From the NCBI GenBank assembly GCA_045807725.1, contig JBJMGV010000113.1, positions 23,048 to 87,047 of the forward strand: a stretch of DNA of 64,000 nucleotides, given 5' to 3'. This document shows, piece after piece, positions 61,949 to 64,000 of this stretch. The translations under genes and the position numbers were made by a program. How positions within the stretch are numbered: position 1 is the first letter of the stretch; each line of letters starts with the position of its first letter. This DNA is from DATENM01 sp045807725. Lineage in GTDB: Bacteria; Acidobacteriota; Blastocatellia; UBA7656. A model generated the notes under the pieces. It was not told where the DNA came from. It worked only from the letters and a program-made list of their open reading frames with translations, and did no database searches.

Positions 61949-62041
61949 GCAGGGGCTAGAGGCTAGGGACTAGAGGCCAGCAGGAAACGGAAGCGCTGCG
62001 GCCTTCTTACTAGCCTCTAGTCCCTAGCCTCTAGCCTCTAA
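61949..62041. repeat. Inverted 7-mer tract (GAGGCTA/GGGACTA family)
   Basis: It starts 3 bp after the mdh stop: GGGGCTA, GAGGCTA, GGGACTA, GAGGCCA; the complementary right arm (CTAGCCTCTAGTCCCTAGCC) ends at 62041, just before the DinB-like gene. Confidence 0.88.
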
Positions 62042-62056
62042 TTTTGGTGGGACGCT

Positions 62057-62578
62057 ATGATTGAAAACTTTTTGAAAGAGTATCAGACCTATCGCCGCCT
62101 CGGGCTGAAGGCTATCGAGCAAGTTTCTGATGACGCGCTCAATAAAGTGCTCGGCGCGGACAATAACTCAATCGCCGTGATCGTTCGTCACATCAACGGC
62201 AACCTGCGTTCGCGCTTCACGGATTTTTTGACGAGCGACGGCGAAAAATCCTGGCGCGATAGAGATTCAGAGTTCGCTGATACGACCTATGACCGGCAGG
62301 CGATTGAATCAATGTGGGCCGAAGGCTTTCAGGTGGTCGAGGATCAATTGAATGCGATGACCGCCGCCGACCTCGAACGGCTGGTGACGATTCGCGGCGA
62401 GCCGCACACGGTTCACCAGGCGCTCTGTCGTTCGGTCGCGCACACAGCCTATCACGTCGGCCAGATTGTTTTGCTGGCACGCATCCTGACTGAAGGGGAC
62501 TGGCAGTCGCTCAGTATCCCAAGAGGCCAATCGCAGGTTTTCAATTCGCGGCTGATGGACGAAAAGAAACCGCAATGA
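62057..62578 (+). CDS. DinB-fold protein (DUF1572-like)
   Basis: 173 residues of all-helical DinB/YfiT type. Putative metal ligands are H45 (VIVRHINGNLRS) and the pair in VAHTAYHVGQIVLL. The N-terminus MIENFLKEYQTYRRLGLKAI and the tail LSIPRGQSQVFNSRLM are typical. Members are often thiol S-transferases or have unknown activity; no closer function can be given. GGTGGG precedes the ATG. It lies after the mdh gene, separated by the 7-mer tract, and is convergent with recQ. Confidence 0.82.
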   Translation: MIENFLKEYQTYRRLGLKAIEQVSDDALNKVLGADNNSIAVIVRHINGNLRSRFTDFLTSDGEKSWRDRDSEFADTTYDRQAIESMWAEGFQVVEDQLNAMTAADLERLVTIRGEPHTVHQALCRSVAHTAYHVGQIVLLARILTEGDWQSLSIPRGQSQVFNSRLMDEKKPQ

Positions 62579-62593
62579 TCGGCGCGCTGCGGC

Positions 62594-64000
62594 TCAAGCC
62601 AGCGCCAGCCCGATCTGGCGCTCGCGGCTGACCGGCGGCGCGATCTCGGCGTCGGGCGGGTGCAGGCAGTTATCGCAATGGCCGCACGGCGCGACGCCTT
62701 CGCCTTCGCCGAAGTAATCAAGCAACAGCTTCCAGCGACAGCCGGCGCTCTGCGCGTAATGCATCATCTGTTCGAGCTTGTCGCGGTCTTTCTCTGCTTT
62801 GGCCTCGTACTGCGCGGCTATCGTCTCAAGCTCTGCCGACGACAGCCCCGTCTTAATCAAGCGATACTGCGCGCCGCGCGACTCTCTCACCAGTTTCATC
62901 TCTTTCATCGCCGACAGGATCACGCGCACCTTCGACTTTGCTACCTCACTGGCGCTCTCTTGAATCAACGCCAGCTTCGCCGCGCGCTCGTCGGCTCGTA
63001 ATCGTTCGAGCGCCGTATAGACCGCCTGTATGTCGCTCGGCTTCGGATAGCGACCGCCCATAAAGAACATCTGCGTGCGCCGGTCGTCGAGTAGATAAAG
63101 CAGCACGCAACGTGACGGCTCGCCATCGCGCCCGGCGCGGCCCGACTCCTGGTAGTAAGCTTCCAACGTGCCCGGCATCTGGTAATGCGCGACGAAGCGG
63201 AGGTCGGGCCGGTCAATTCCCATACCGAAGGCGTTCGTAGCAATCATTACTTTGAGCTTGCCGGCCATAAACTGCTCCTGCGTGTCGTGCCGCTCGCGGG
63301 CCGGCAATCGCCCGTGATAGCGCGCCACGTCGAAGCCTGCCGACTTCAAGTAGTCGGTCAGCGCCTCGACCGCCTTGACCGTCGCGCAGTAGACGATGCC
63401 CGCGCCATCCGTCTCTTGAAGCAGGCGCGCAATCTGCATTCGCTTCTCAAGATCGTTGGTGACGCGGGCGACTTCGTAATGCAGGTTCGGGCGATAGATG
63501 CCGAGCTTGATGACCTGCATCTCTGGCCGTCCAAGCTGATGCTTGATGTCTGCGATGATTTCGTCGGTCGCCGTTGCGGTCAGCGCCAACACGGGTGGGT
63601 CGCCGAGCGCGCCGAGCGCTTCTTTCAAGGCGAGAAAGGCCGGGCGAAAGTCATGGCCCCATTGCGAGATGCAGTGCGCTTCGTCGATCACGATAAAATC
63701 AATCTTGTTGGTCGCAAGCGTTGTGATGAACGACGGCTCGGCCAGGCGTTCGGGCGTGGCGAAGACGAACTCGCTTTGCGCGCTTTCGATCTGTTCAAGC
63801 GCTTCGCTCTGCTCGCGGGCGGTGAGCGCGCTGTTGATCTGTGTGGCGTCGAAGCCGAGCGCTTGCAGCTTCTCGGTCTGGTCTTTCATCAGCGCGATGA
63901 GCGGCGAGACGATGATGGTCGTGCCTTTCAAGTGCAGCGCCGGTAGTTGATAAGTGAGCGACTTGCCCGCGCCCGTCGGCATAATGGCAAGCACGTCGCG
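62594..64000 (-). CDS. RecQ-type DNA helicase, short form (5' end outside window)
   Basis: The visible 468 residues start inside the frame (RDVLAIMPTGAGKSLTYQLP, Walker A). DEAH box (VIDEAHCISQWGHD), SAT-like LALTATAT, helicase motifs IV-VI (VYCATVKAVEALTDYLKSAG, ATNAFGMGIDRPDLRFVAH, YQESGRAGRDG) follow. A zinc-binding Cys set comes at the C-terminal end (GCRWKLLLDYFGEGEGVAPC, GHCDNC). It ends about 25 residues later without winged-helix or HRDC domains, as in short RecQ/RecS proteins. It unwinds DNA 3'-5' in recombination repair. The start codon is beyond the right edge. Confidence 0.95.
   Translation of the reverse strand, partial: RDVLAIMPTGAGKSLTYQLPALHLKGTTIIVSPLIALMKDQTEKLQALGFDATQINSALTAREQSEALEQIESAQSEFVFATPERLAEPSFITTLATNKIDFIVIDEAHCISQWGHDFRPAFLALKEALGALGDPPVLALTATATDEIIADIKHQLGRPEMQVIKLGIYRPNLHYEVARVTNDLEKRMQIARLLQETDGAGIVYCATVKAVEALTDYLKSAGFDVARYHGRLPARERHDTQEQFMAGKLKVMIATNAFGMGIDRPDLRFVAHYQMPGTLEAYYQESGRAGRDGEPSRCVLLYLLDDRRTQMFFMGGRYPKPSDIQAVYTALERLRADERAAKLALIQESASEVAKSKVRVILSAMKEMKLVRESRGAQYRLIKTGLSSAELETIAAQYEAKAEKDRDKLEQMMHYAQSAGCRWKLLLDYFGEGEGVAPCGHCDNCLHPPDAEIAPPVSRERQIGLALA

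Overview
The window is about 64 kb of GC-rich, gene-dense bacterial chromosome. The protein content fits an Acidobacteriota genome, most likely class Blastocatellia; this is inferred from protein style and not proven. The signs are an Oar-type TonB-dependent receptor with a carboxypeptidase-regulatory-like N-terminus, multihaem cytochrome c, Gly/Pro-rich TonB proteins, many hybrid sensors, a dnaK-dnaJ-hspR operon and abundant intergenic palindromic repeats. No phage, plasmid, CRISPR, rRNA or tRNA gene was seen.

Layout. 1-2.4 kb: a NarL-type histidine kinase (5' end outside the window) overlapping its response regulator, a small unknown gene and a lone receiver protein. 3.0-7.2 kb, minus strand: a CheB-like methylesterase, a frameshifted aldo/keto reductase, an MBL-fold hydrolase, a GNAT acetyltransferase and an MFS transporter relic. 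7.8-15.2 kb: a Cache-HAMP protein with no output domain, a secreted Arg/Thr-rich protein, an SH3 lipoprotein, a lytic transglycosylase, pgsA, an eight-haem cytochrome and a membrane protein. 15.3-19.1 kb: the dnaK-dnaJ-small membrane protein-hspR heat-shock operon behind a strong promoter with an HspR-type (HAIR-like) site. 19.7-30.6 kb: the TonB-dependent receptor, a rhomboid-TPR protease, an MltD-like transglycosylase and a MacAB-type exporter. 30.8-35 kb: purK-purE, hpt, a YraN-family protein and queA. 35-42.5 kb: a beta-lactamase-fold/TPR protein, the agmatine-to-putrescine pair aguB-aguA, a Ycf48-like lipoprotein and two TonB-like proteins. 42.5-48.2 kb: a Roadblock protein, an ECF sigma factor and its zinc-finger anti-sigma, pta, then groES-groEL behind a consensus promoter and a perfect CIRCE operator. 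48.7-52.7 kb: ybbP-ybbA divergent from tesA, the same arrangement as in E. coli. 53-64 kb: an M28 peptidase, a DedA-like protein, a carboxylesterase, an MscS-CNMP channel, an APC permease, malate dehydrogenase, a DinB-fold protein and a short RecQ helicase (5' end outside the window).

The most unusual content is between the genes. There are several interlocking repeat systems. (i) About 15 intergenic spaces carry tandem 7-mers (a few 8- or 10-mers) arranged as complementary arms, usually starting within a few bases of a stop codon. (ii) A 30-nt hairpin unit repeats with an exact 51-bp period, in arrays whose two halves face each other. (iii) Four copies of a roughly 220-bp palindromic element have termini TATAGAGCGTGTCTG / CAGACACGCTCTATA; one sits exactly in register inside a 51-bp unit, as expected from insertion at TATA. 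(iv) Tandem GCCGCTACGCGGC hairpins have periods of 25 bp at one locus and 35 bp at another. (v) A single 145-bp multi-hairpin element lies near 54.2 kb. In addition, a perfect 26-bp inverted repeat with a 3-nt loop lies in frame inside the histidine kinase gene and encodes nearly the same peptide on both strands. Two heat-shock circuits are visible: HspR/HAIR-like at dnaK and HrcA/CIRCE at groESL.
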